In this document: positions 46,199 to 54,633 of the stretch, piece after piece
Numbering within the stretch: the stretch's first letter is position 1
Layout: every line of letters starts with the position of its first letter
From: Pirellulaceae bacterium
GTDB taxonomy: Bacteria > Planctomycetota > Planctomycetia > Pirellulales > Pirellulaceae
NCBI GenBank assembly: GCA_022448315.1
Contig: JAKVCA010000019.1
Span: forward strand, 1 to 64,000
Reading direction: 5' to 3'
DNA: 64,000 nt
Translations under genes and position numbers: made by a program
Notes under the pieces: model-generated
The model's database searches: none
What the model saw: the letters and a program-made list of their open reading frames with translations, nothing else
What the model was told of the DNA's origin: nothing

Positions 46199-46552
46199 TC
46201 AAGATGGAGGAAATTTCCCGCCCATCAACTCACTCAAGCCGCCAAGGTCGAGCCCCTGGGTGAGTGCGCCCATCTGCTCGCCCTGCAGTTGTTTGGTTTT
46301 CTCGTTGGCTTGATTGATCGCCGCAACCGTCAGATCCTGAATCATCTCGACATCGCCACTTTGAACGAGTTGTGGGTCAATCGTGACTTGGAGTATCTCG
46401 CCGAGGCCGTTGGCCTCAACTTTGATCATCCCACCTCCACTGGTCCCTTCAACGCGTTGGGCCGCAATTTTTTCATTCATCTCTTTCATCTGGCCTCCCA
46501 ATTCCTGCGCTTGGCGCATCAGCGAAGCCATCTGCCCGAGTCCCTTGAACAT
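46199..46552 (-). CDS. ybaB: YbaB/EbfC nucleoid-associated protein
   Basis: A 117-residue DNA-binding protein. The YbaB fold is seen in LGQMASLMRQAQELGGQMKE and in GMIKVEANGLGEILQVTIDP. It binds DNA as a tweezer-like dimer and is found between dnaX and recR in many bacteria, as here. A distinctive C-terminal tail ends LGGLSELMGGKFPPS. Confidence 0.95.
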   Translation of the reverse strand: MFKGLGQMASLMRQAQELGGQMKEMNEKIAAQRVEGTSGGGMIKVEANGLGEILQVTIDPQLVQSGDVEMIQDLTVAAINQANEKTKQLQGEQMGALTQGLDLGGLSELMGGKFPPS

Positions 46553-46600
46553 CTCTTTTTCTTTCCTGCAACGGTGATGCGTTGCTTAAAATTTATTTTC

Positions 46601-48418
46601 TCACGAAGACGAACGACGGACCCTCATATCGACCACCTCGCCCTCGAACATCTGAATCGCCTGGTTCACCCAGGGGTGTTGCGTAATTTCCCGCATCAGT
46701 TGCCTGCGGTTTGAGGTCGCGGGTCGGGTCGGCGTCTCGGCCACCGCTTGTGTTGCACGAAAAACCACTTGCAGAGTTTGCTCAGCCACCTCAGCAACGG
46801 CCATCTCCAAACGCTTGCGACGTTCGGGTTGCTCGCACATCTCTTTGTTATAAGAAGATCGAAGGGTGACGACTAGCGTATTTGGCCCCGAAATTGCTAC
46901 GCTCGAGTAGTCTCGGGCAAACTCACTCGTCGTATCTTGAAGCCTTTCAAGGGCTTGAGACCAAATCTCGCCTCCCCTTTTTGCGGTAAGAGCAGCTGTT
47001 GAAGCAGGCGCAGAAGCCTGGTGTTGAGGGCTAGTGCTCTTTTTTTTTACGGGATCCGTTGCCGATGAATCCAGAGGTGCAGAATCCATCGGTTGAGGAG
47101 AAGCCTCGGCCTTGGGTCCAGGCTGAACCGGCGGTGGTGGAGAGGGCGATTCATCTTGAGTGGCAGGTTGGGCATCGACCAATTTAGAAGGCGGTCGACT
47201 TGTCACCGTTTTGGCGGAAGGCGAGATCGGTTGGCCTGCCGCAAGCTGCCTTACCAACCGATCGACGGAATCCAGATCGCCCAGACCACAGATGCGAACA
47301 AGGCCCATTTCGAGCAATATCCGAGCATGCATGGTTTGACGCATTCGAGAAATCGACTGATCCAAGATTTGCATGGCCGCCATGGCGTTCAACGCCCCGA
47401 GCCGAGTGGAGATCGACATCAAACGATCGTAATCCCCAGCCAACTGGCTAAGGAGCAGTTCTTGTCCTCCCCGATTCGCAAGCACCATCACGTCCCTGAG
47501 AACACCGAGCAGTTGCTCAGCCAATTGCCCGGAATCTACTCCCGACTTCAGGGCACGGTCGACTTCGGTCAACGTCTTCCCGACATCACGATTAACGACG
47601 CCGTCAAAAATCTCAATCAGACAGCTTCCATCCGCCGTCCCCAATAACCGATGGACGTCGGCATTGGAAATGTGTTTACCGCCAAAAGACAAAAGCTGCT
47701 CGAGCAAAGACTGACTGTCGCGCATCGACCCTGCCGCACGTCGTGCCAATACGGCAATCGCGTCATCGTCGATTTCCACACCTTCCTGCAACGCGATTTC
47801 CTGGAGCCTTCCTTGGATCTCCTGGGTTCCGACGGGCGGAAAATCGAACCGCTGGCAACGAGACAATACCGTGATTGGCATTTTCTCAGGATCTGTCGTG
47901 CAAAAAATGAACTTCACATGCTCTGGCGGTTCTTCCAACGTCTTCAACAACGCGTTGAACGCGGGTATCGTCAACATGTGGACTTCGTCGATGATATAGA
48001 TCTTGAAGCGAGCTCGGCTTGGCCGAACGTTGACGTTGGAACGAAGCTGCCGGATCTCCTCAATCCCGCGGTTGCTTGCCCCGTCGATTTCCATCACATC
48101 GACGTCTTCACCCGCTGCAACGCTCAAGCAGACGTCACACTGATTACAGGGTTCCGCAGTGGGACCTTCAATACAGTTCAACGCCTTCGCAAAAATTCGT
48201 GCGGCGGATGTTTTCCCAACTCCTCGGGCCCCGGTGAAAAGATAGGCGTGCCCTACACGATTGGTTTTGATCGCATTCCGCAGGGCCAAAGCAACCTGTC
48301 CTTGGCCAATCAATTCTTCAAATCGGGTAGGACGATACCGTCTTGCCACCACGACATATTCTTGCCCCGATTCACTCGGTGAAGATGGTTGATCAAGCGG
48401 ATCCACTTTGACGCTCAT
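46601..48418 (-). CDS. dnaX: DNA polymerase III subunits gamma and tau
   Basis: About 605 residues from the ATG at 48418 (MSVKVDPLDQ); an upstream extension to 48472 lacks family character. The clamp-loader ATPase occupies 20-360: FTGARGVGKTSAARIFAKAL (Walker A), the zinc cysteines of CIEGPTAEPCNQCDVC, the DEVH box IYIIDEVHMLTIP, and the arginine finger in TVLSRCQRF. A long proline- and serine-rich linker follows, then a C-terminal domain contacting the polymerase. No frameshift element producing gamma is obvious, though the coding strand has an A-rich KKKSTS segment near 47045 that could be examined. Confidence 0.95.
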   Translation of the reverse strand: MSVKVDPLDQPSSPSESGQEYVVVARRYRPTRFEELIGQGQVALALRNAIKTNRVGHAYLFTGARGVGKTSAARIFAKALNCIEGPTAEPCNQCDVCLSVAAGEDVDVMEIDGASNRGIEEIRQLRSNVNVRPSRARFKIYIIDEVHMLTIPAFNALLKTLEEPPEHVKFIFCTTDPEKMPITVLSRCQRFDFPPVGTQEIQGRLQEIALQEGVEIDDDAIAVLARRAAGSMRDSQSLLEQLLSFGGKHISNADVHRLLGTADGSCLIEIFDGVVNRDVGKTLTEVDRALKSGVDSGQLAEQLLGVLRDVMVLANRGGQELLLSQLAGDYDRLMSISTRLGALNAMAAMQILDQSISRMRQTMHARILLEMGLVRICGLGDLDSVDRLVRQLAAGQPISPSAKTVTSRPPSKLVDAQPATQDESPSPPPPVQPGPKAEASPQPMDSAPLDSSATDPVKKKSTSPQHQASAPASTAALTAKRGGEIWSQALERLQDTTSEFARDYSSVAISGPNTLVVTLRSSYNKEMCEQPERRKRLEMAVAEVAEQTLQVVFRATQAVAETPTRPATSNRRQLMREITQHPWVNQAIQMFEGEVVDMRVRRSSS

Positions 48419-48603
48419 GTTGTAGGAGTCCAAGAACACACGGGAGCACATTGTCCCACTGATTCCCATCATAACGATTTTCCCCCTCAGGCGTCACGTC
48501 TGAGGAAAGATGCCCCGACTGGACAAGTCGTTCAAGTTGGTCTCTATATACGTGTCCACAGACATGGACTGGTCGATCGCTCCGTTTCCGCTCTCAGGAC
48601 TTC

Positions 48604-49410
48604 ATGATGACTTCCACCGATCTCGATTCACGCTTCGATGCCCTGCGTTCCCTCTCCGTCTCTGCGGGCAAAATGACTCTGGCACATTTCCAGAAGAGGG
48701 GACTCGAAGTCGAGAAAAAAGAAGATCAGTCTCCCGTGACCATCGCCGACCGAGAAGCAGAAACGTGGTTACGTCAAGAAATCCGGGGCCAATTCTCAGA
48801 AGATGCTGTCCTCGGTGAAGAATTCGGAGAAACGCCAGGAAGCAATGATTTCCGTTGGATCCTTGACCCAATTGACGGCACAAAATCGTTCATCAGCGGA
48901 GTCCCGCTTTATGGAACGATGGTCGGGCTAGAGTTCCGCGGCGAGGCCGTCATGGGAGGCGTCTATCTGCCCGGTCTCGACGAAGGGATTTACGCGGCAC
49001 AAGGTCAAGGATGTTGGCATTTTCAGGGAGAGGCACCACCGGTCCGAGCAACGACCTCGTCTTGCGAATCGCTGGAAGATGCGATCTTTGTTACGTCGGA
49101 AGTCAAGACCTTCGATCGGCGTCAAGGTCGTGAAGCGTATTTCGAAATGCAGGATGCCTGCTTCATTACACGGACCTGGGGAGATTGCTACGGTTACCTG
49201 CTGGTCGCGACAGGGCGAGCGGACGTCATGATCGATCCAATCATGAGTATCTGGGACGCCGCAGCCCTCAAACCCATCCTGGAGGAGGCAGGCGGAACAT
49301 TCACGGATTGGTTCGGGGTCCCGACGATCGAAGCCGGAGAAGGCATTGGTACCAACGGTCCTCTTCTAAACGCGATTACGCAAATCACGCAGCGTTACCC
49401 TAAACCCTAA
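48604..49410 (+). CDS. hisN: HisN-like histidinol-phosphatase (inositol-monophosphatase family)
   Basis: A 268-residue Mg-dependent phosphatase. The metal sites are in the GEEFGE segment and WILDPIDGTKSFISG (D-x-I-D-G-T/S), and in IWDAAALKPILEEAGG near residue 218. ISGVPLYGTMVGLE following the metal motif matches the HisN type of histidinol-phosphate phosphatase more than plain inositol monophosphatase, but substrate is inferred. The start has two consecutive ATGs (48604 and 48607). It diverges from dnaX. Confidence 0.85.
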   Translation: MMTSTDLDSRFDALRSLSVSAGKMTLAHFQKRGLEVEKKEDQSPVTIADREAETWLRQEIRGQFSEDAVLGEEFGETPGSNDFRWILDPIDGTKSFISGVPLYGTMVGLEFRGEAVMGGVYLPGLDEGIYAAQGQGCWHFQGEAPPVRATTSSCESLEDAIFVTSEVKTFDRRQGREAYFEMQDACFITRTWGDCYGYLLVATGRADVMIDPIMSIWDAAALKPILEEAGGTFTDWFGVPTIEAGEGIGTNGPLLNAITQITQRYPKP

Positions 49411-49737
49411 ACGGGAGATCGCCGCGGAACGAGCGAAGGAATCTGCGATCCCCTGGAGGCCAGCATAACTCGGTTCGTGGAGGCGGTTCCATTCGAGTTG
49501 CAAAGTGAGCCAGACCGCGCCCGCCTTTCGCCAAGCACATCTTGAAGGGCAGTTCCTTAACCGGTCACAATGAAGCGGGGCGTGTTCCACCGAAGTCGCA
49601 CTGCGACAATCCTCGGAGATCGGTGAGCCTGCCCGACTCGGTTCCCTCGTTGAAAGCTCAGCGTTTCGCAGAAGAGCCGAATGAAAAGGGAGGTTCCTTG
49701 AAACCTCAATATGGAGTTTGCAAGGAGGTAAGCAACG
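49411..49737. other. Intergenic stretch of 327 bp
   Basis: No gene is seen. A small 6-bp hairpin (GAGGTT/AACCTC, about 49690-49708) lies upstream of a strong ribosome binding site. Confidence 0.5.
49722..49729 (+). promoter_or_regulatory. Strong ribosome binding site
   Basis: AAGGAGGT, a near-complete anti-16S match, 8 nt before the GTG at 49738. It fixes this unusual start; few other genes here have such a site. Confidence 0.8.
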
Positions 49738-50922
49738 GTGCGAGGCAAGGTTCTGATGCAGGATCCCCAAACAGCTTTGGGGAACTCGCTGATACCAGCC
49801 GCTGCGCGAATCCATGTACAGGGCATTCACCTGCCTAAAAATCGCCTTGAGGCAAGGAAGTTGATCCGGGAAAAAATCCCGAGAGTTCCAGGGATCTATG
49901 GATACATTGACCGATCAAAACGGTTGATCTACGTCGGAAAATCGAAAGCGCTTCGCCACCGCCTGCTTTCTTATACGTCCAAAAATCCGCCTGACGCGAA
50001 AATGACCCGCATTGTTCGCCAAGCGCATGCGCTCGTCTGGGAGCCTATCTCCCATGAACTACTTGCGCTGCTTCGCGAGCAGGAGCTGATCTCTCGTTGG
50101 CGTCCCGTATGCAACACACAGGGCCAGCCTCAAAGGCGTCAGCCCGTCTTTCTTAAACTCGACATGAATGCCGCCCCTTTTGCCACGCATGCACGTCGAG
50201 TGTCCCATGATACACCCCACCATTTCTTCGGCCCAATCGCAGGCTCTAAGGAAGTAAGTCATGCGATCGTCAGCCTGAATTACGCTTTCCGATTACGAGA
50301 CTGCCATTCCAAAACGCCCATGAACTATGGGAACCAACTGGAGCTTTTTCCTGAGCTGAGGTCTCCCATGTGCATTCGAGCGGAACTGGGAACCTGCACG
50401 GCTCCTTGCGCAGGAGGGTGCACGCAAAACGAATATGAAAGCCAGGCACAAGCGGCACTGGCTTTCCTCGAGGGTAAAGATCTCAGCATCTTGATCCAAC
50501 TGCAGGAGAACATGTTCGAAGCCTCGCAAAAAAAAGCTTTCGAACGCGCTGCGATCTATCGAAACCAGTTCGATCATCTGAGCTGGCTGAGCCGTCGTCT
50601 AGAGATGCTGAGGAAGGCACGAAAAGACCTACACGGGGTCTTCCCAATCCCAGGCTTCAACCATCAAACCGTTTGGGCCATATTTCAGCGAGGGACGATC
50701 CAACGCATGGTCGCGACGACCGAAACACAAGATTCCCACGACCAACTCCTTCACCAGATTCAGGTCGCTTTGATGGATGACCAGCAACCGGTCCCAAAGT
50801 CCACGCACGAGATCTACATGCAGCTGATCTTGATGGCTTGGTTCCGAAAACATCGAGAGGATCGCCATCGCATCATCTCCTTTGACGACCTTGAAACACT
50901 TGAGAAGCATCTGGCTTCATAA
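49738..50922 (+). CDS. Short UvrC/Cho-like GIY-YIG protein
   Basis: A 394-residue protein from the GTG at 49738. Residues 48-140 are a GIY-YIG nuclease (VPGIYGYIDRSKRLIYVGKS). Next come cysteines spaced like those of UvrC and Cho (LRDCHS, SPMCIRAELGTCTAPCAGGC), which in UvrC bind an iron-sulfur cluster. A UVR-like helical segment follows (LQENMFEASQKKAFERAAIY). There is no RNase H-like second nuclease domain or C-terminal HhH, so it could make only the 3' incision, as Cho does in nucleotide excision repair. It is about 100 residues longer than typical Cho. Confidence 0.82.
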   Translation: MRGKVLMQDPQTALGNSLIPAAARIHVQGIHLPKNRLEARKLIREKIPRVPGIYGYIDRSKRLIYVGKSKALRHRLLSYTSKNPPDAKMTRIVRQAHALVWEPISHELLALLREQELISRWRPVCNTQGQPQRRQPVFLKLDMNAAPFATHARRVSHDTPHHFFGPIAGSKEVSHAIVSLNYAFRLRDCHSKTPMNYGNQLELFPELRSPMCIRAELGTCTAPCAGGCTQNEYESQAQAALAFLEGKDLSILIQLQENMFEASQKKAFERAAIYRNQFDHLSWLSRRLEMLRKARKDLHGVFPIPGFNHQTVWAIFQRGTIQRMVATTETQDSHDQLLHQIQVALMDDQQPVPKSTHEIYMQLILMAWFRKHREDRHRIISFDDLETLEKHLAS

Positions 50923-51038
50923 AGCGACGTCTGCGTGTTCATTGGAATGCAAACCTCTGAACGGCTTGTTGACGTATGCTTAAAGGCGCCGCGGAACAGG
51001 GGGGCGAATGGGATGATGAAAAAGTGGCCCATCTGTCA

Positions 51039-51917
51039 TCACCAGATTTCTACGTTCAGTTCCAACTCCACCCCCGTCCTTTCGTGCACCTGAGCCTTCA
51101 TCAAGTCCATCAACTGCACGAAGTCAGCACTTGTTGCCTCGGGGGTTGCCACGATGAAATTTGGATCTCGCTCGGAAATCTCAGCACCACCCACTTTTGT
51201 CCCTTTCAATCCGGATTGCTCGATCAGCGAGGTTGCTGAAACGCCAATCGGATCTCGAAAGACGTAAGCAGATGCTTCAAGACTTGAAGGCTGACTCGTC
51301 TGGCGATGGATCCAGAGTTTCTGCATCCGTTTCGTCAAGGTTTCGGCGGGCTCGGATTCGAATTGAAAGGTCGCGTCAAGAATCACCAGCTCGTTCAAAC
51401 TGCTCTGCCTGTAAGCAAAGCTCAAATCGTCCGACGACCGCTCTAAGACCTCTCCATTCCGGGTAATGACCGTCGCACCGCAGCACCATTGTCCGATATC
51501 GCCAGCATGGGTTCCAGAATTACCATGCAACGCGCCTCCAACGGTTCCCGGTATGCCTGCCAGCTGCTCTGGGCCGGAAAATCCTTCGCGAACCGCCGCC
51601 GCGATCCAGTGGGCCAATTGAACACCGCCACCTGCGAGCAGACCGTTTTCGATCACTTCAAGACCGCAGAATGCGGGAGCCGCAAGGTTCACCACCACCC
51701 CCGCAACACCTTCGTCACGAACCAGCAAATTGGTACCGCCACCGAGCAGCCGAATGGCCAGATCCTCTTGTCGCGCTCTACGGATGACCTCGGTCAACTC
51801 ATCCACGTGAGTTGGCTCAACAAAGTACTCCACAGGTCCGCCAAGCCTTAAACGGGTGTAGGGCGCCAAGGGTTCGTTTTCACGAATAATATGTTCGAGG
51901 CCGGCCGTTATTCCCAT
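51039..51917 (-). CDS. murB: UDP-N-acetylenolpyruvoylglucosamine reductase
   Basis: About 292 residues from the ATG at 51917 (a GTG precedes it at 51920). An FAD-binding reductase of peptidoglycan synthesis. FAD motifs: NEPLAPYTRLRLGGPVEYFV, LLGGGTNLLVRDEGV, LAGIPGTVGGALHGNSG. FAYRQSS carries the conserved arginine. The usual catalytic Ser/Cys position two residues before the Phe of the FxxP motif reads Tyr (SAYVFRDP), which is odd. The C-terminal RTGVELELNVEIW has the expected glutamate. Confidence 0.88.
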   Translation of the reverse strand: MGITAGLEHIIRENEPLAPYTRLRLGGPVEYFVEPTHVDELTEVIRRARQEDLAIRLLGGGTNLLVRDEGVAGVVVNLAAPAFCGLEVIENGLLAGGGVQLAHWIAAAVREGFSGPEQLAGIPGTVGGALHGNSGTHAGDIGQWCCGATVITRNGEVLERSSDDLSFAYRQSSLNELVILDATFQFESEPAETLTKRMQKLWIHRQTSQPSSLEASAYVFRDPIGVSATSLIEQSGLKGTKVGGAEISERDPNFIVATPEATSADFVQLMDLMKAQVHERTGVELELNVEIW

Positions 51918-52348
51918 CACTTTACTTACCTTTATTACTTCTCGTCTCGTTTCACGCCATCAGTCCAGAACAACCTCAATCGGCCCGAACCAATTCGACG
52001 ACGCTGCTCACGCTCGGAGTGGCATCCCAGCGTTATCCGACCTTAACGGCGTTCGCCGTCAGCCGCAATTGGGTCCAATGTACACGAAAATTGGCGAACG
52101 CATCCAGTGCCCCGCACCCGCTGGAAAAACCGGCCGAACAGAAAATGGTCCACCGCAAACCGGCTTTGAGATCGAAGAGTTTTAACCGGTTTGCGACCTT
52201 AGAGACGCCCGATACTTTACAATAAATCTCCAAGAGATCGCGGCACCTGCATGAGTGTTTGATCTCTTCGAAAACGTGCCCACTCAACCCGTGTCAATCA
52301 CCCTACGAGAGTAGCCTTATCGAGCCGAAAAACGCAGGAAAACGCACC
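51918..52348. other. Intergenic region between divergent murB and the isomerase-fold gene
   Basis: It contains an inverted repeat (52154-52195) but no gene. Confidence 0.55.
52154..52195. repeat. Perfect 10-bp inverted repeat with 22-nt spacer
   Basis: CGCAAACCGG (52154-52163) and CCGGTTTGCG (52186-52195) around 22 nt. No T-run follows, so a terminator is unlikely. An operator or RNA hairpin is possible. Confidence 0.6.
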
Positions 52349-53269
52349 ATGCCTGACCAGCCCATCAACCCTTCCTCACAACCCAAGCCTTTTCAATTCA
52401 ATCGCCGAAACTGGCTAGCGGCAGCAAGCACCACGGCCGTCTCTGCGGCTGCTATGCGATTGTCGGCCAAGGAGTCGACGGCGCGTGAACTGGAACTGAA
52501 AGGAAATATTCATCACTCTGTCGTAGCCTGGTGCTTCGCACCGATGGAGATCCCGACGCTGGCACGCCAAGCCGTTCAAATGGGAATTGAATCGGTAGAG
52601 TTGGTACCGCCTGAGCACTGGCCAATGCTGAAATCGCTTGGACTCAAGTGCGCCATCGCAAGCAGCCATGGTTTCGCAAGGGGCTGGAACGATCGGGAAA
52701 ACTGGGATTACTGTCGTGAAAAGATTGAAACGACAGTCGAGGCCGCAGCGGATTTCGGCACCAAAAATGTCATCACCTTCTCGGGGATGCTCGGTGACCT
52801 GGATCCGGAGGAAGGCAAAACAAATACCATCGCGGGGCTAAAGACGGTGGTAGGCCTTGCCGAGAGAAAAGGAGTCAATCTTTGCATTGAACCTCTGAAT
52901 ACCCGCGTGGACGAAAAAATGAAAGGACATCCCGGCTACCAATGCGACAACATTGAATGGGCGGTCGATGTTTGCGACGCCATCGGATCCGAACGGCTGA
53001 AAATTCTCTACGATATCTATCACCAACAGATCATGCAGGGTGACCAGATCGTCCGTATCCAGAAATTCCAAGATTACATTGCGCACTACCACACGGCAGG
53101 TGTACCCGGCCGAAAAGAACTCGATGAGACGCAGGAAATCAACTACCCGGCCGTGATGAAGACAATTGTCGCAACGGGCTACCAGGGATTCGTTGGTCAT
53201 GAGTTCATTCCGACATCCGAGCAACCCATGGCAAGCTTGCGTCAAGCGGTTAACGTGTGTGACGTCTGA
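52349..53269 (+). CDS. Tat-exported sugar phosphate isomerase/epimerase family protein
   Basis: About 306 residues from the ATG at 52349 (AGGA upstream); an in-frame ATG at 52259 is less likely. The N-terminus carries a twin-arginine-type signal (FNRRNWLAAASTTAVSAAAM), common in planctomycete exported isomerases. The rest is a TIM barrel like hydroxypyruvate isomerase or xylose isomerase-like proteins: VNLCIEPLNTRVDE (metal-binding Glu), KILYDIYHQQIMQGD, IAHYHTAGVPGRKELDE and GFVGHEFIPT. It probably acts outside the cytoplasmic membrane on a sugar; the substrate is unknown. Confidence 0.85.
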   Translation: MPDQPINPSSQPKPFQFNRRNWLAAASTTAVSAAAMRLSAKESTARELELKGNIHHSVVAWCFAPMEIPTLARQAVQMGIESVELVPPEHWPMLKSLGLKCAIASSHGFARGWNDRENWDYCREKIETTVEAAADFGTKNVITFSGMLGDLDPEEGKTNTIAGLKTVVGLAERKGVNLCIEPLNTRVDEKMKGHPGYQCDNIEWAVDVCDAIGSERLKILYDIYHQQIMQGDQIVRIQKFQDYIAHYHTAGVPGRKELDETQEINYPAVMKTIVATGYQGFVGHEFIPTSEQPMASLRQAVNVCDV

Positions 53270-53346
53270 CGATCAATCACCCAGCGCACTTTGAAGCAAC
53301 GAACATGACCAAACCCAGCCCACCTGTGGAGCAAAGAGCCTGATTC

Positions 53347-54573
53347 ATGATTGCCGAAATCATTTCAATTGGAGATGAACTGACGAGCGGTCAGCGATTG
53401 GATACCAATAGCCAATGGCTAAGCCAAAGACTCGGGGACATGGGGATTCGCACCGTTTTTCACACCACGGTTGCCGATGATCTGGAGGCGAACATTCACG
53501 TCTTTCAACAAGCGGCTACCCGCGCTGATCTCATTATCTCCACGGGCGGTTTAGGGCCAACCGCGGATGATCTGACTCGTAGCGCGGTGGCGACCGCTTT
53601 TGATAAAGCACTGATATTCGACGAGGACTCGTTCACGCACATCATTGAGCTGTTCCGGAAACGCGGTCGAGAGATGCCGGACCGTAATCGGGTTCAGGCA
53701 GAGTTTCCCGAAGGTTCCATAATCGTTCCCAATCCCGAAGGCTCAGCACCGGGATTCTGGCTAGACGTTACACGAACCGGTCGCGGTCCGAGTCACGTCG
53801 TGGCATTGCCGGGCGTACCCGCTGAAATGCACCAGATGTTTTTCCAGACACTCGAGTCAGAAATCTTCCAACGTCTTGGCGGCCAAAAAAGGGTCATTGT
53901 TCACAAGACAATCCACTGTTTCGGGGCTGGTGAAAGCGATATTGAGCAGAGACTCCCCGACCTGGTTCGACGCGGCAGACAACCATCTGTCGGCATTACT
54001 GCCAGCAAGGCAACCATCACGCTGAGAATCAGTGCTGAAGGGCCGGATATCGAAGCATGCGAGGAAAAAATTGCTCCAACTGCGCAGACGATTCACGAGT
54101 GTCTAGGCAACCTCATTTTTGGTGAGGACGGGATGACACTCGAAGAGGTCGTGATCGACCGGCTTACAAACCGGGGAGAATCCGTCGCGGTGCTTGATGC
54201 AGTCACCGGTGGAATTCTGGGGCAATGGCTCTTTGCAGCGGACCCTGCGGGGTTACACTTTTCGGGCGGAAGCACCTTGCGGCCCCCCACACCTTCGCAA
54301 GATGCTGCTTCGCTCTCTGATGACTCGGCCGATGCCCCCCTGACTGCAGCGGAACTTGCCGAGCAAACACGTGTGCAATGGGGGGCCAACTGGGGGCTCG
54401 CCTTTGCCAAGGTCAACGAATCGAACTCACCCCTTCCAGAAGTTGAAATCGCAGCAACCAACGGCGAGCGAGTCGCGACTGAGCGATTTACTTTCGCTGC
54501 CCACACCGCCATCCAGTTGCCCCGCGCGGCAAAACAGGCGTTGAATTTTCTTCGGCTCATGTTGGAAAATTGA
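53347..54573 (+). CDS. cinA: CinA family protein with divergent C-terminal domain
   Basis: A 408-residue protein. The N-terminal MoCF-like domain (1-170) is well conserved: IAEIISIGDELTSGQRLDTN, STGGLGPTADDLTRSAVA and ALPGVPAEMHQMFFQTL, the ADP-ribose/nucleotide pyrophosphatase part. The C-terminal domain (about 255-408) corresponds to the nicotinamide-nucleotide amidase, but its ESCTGG active site reads LDAVTGG, with Ser replaced by Ala and Cys by Val, so this half may be inactive. It lies 78 bp after the isomerase-fold gene, same strand. Confidence 0.9.
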   Translation: MIAEIISIGDELTSGQRLDTNSQWLSQRLGDMGIRTVFHTTVADDLEANIHVFQQAATRADLIISTGGLGPTADDLTRSAVATAFDKALIFDEDSFTHIIELFRKRGREMPDRNRVQAEFPEGSIIVPNPEGSAPGFWLDVTRTGRGPSHVVALPGVPAEMHQMFFQTLESEIFQRLGGQKRVIVHKTIHCFGAGESDIEQRLPDLVRRGRQPSVGITASKATITLRISAEGPDIEACEEKIAPTAQTIHECLGNLIFGEDGMTLEEVVIDRLTNRGESVAVLDAVTGGILGQWLFAADPAGLHFSGGSTLRPPTPSQDAASLSDDSADAPLTAAELAEQTRVQWGANWGLAFAKVNESNSPLPEVEIAATNGERVATERFTFAAHTAIQLPRAAKQALNFLRLMLEN

Positions 54574-54633
54574 TGGACACCTTCTCCCACGTCGGGCAGG
54601 TTCCTGAACGACAATGCCATTGAGACTGAAACG

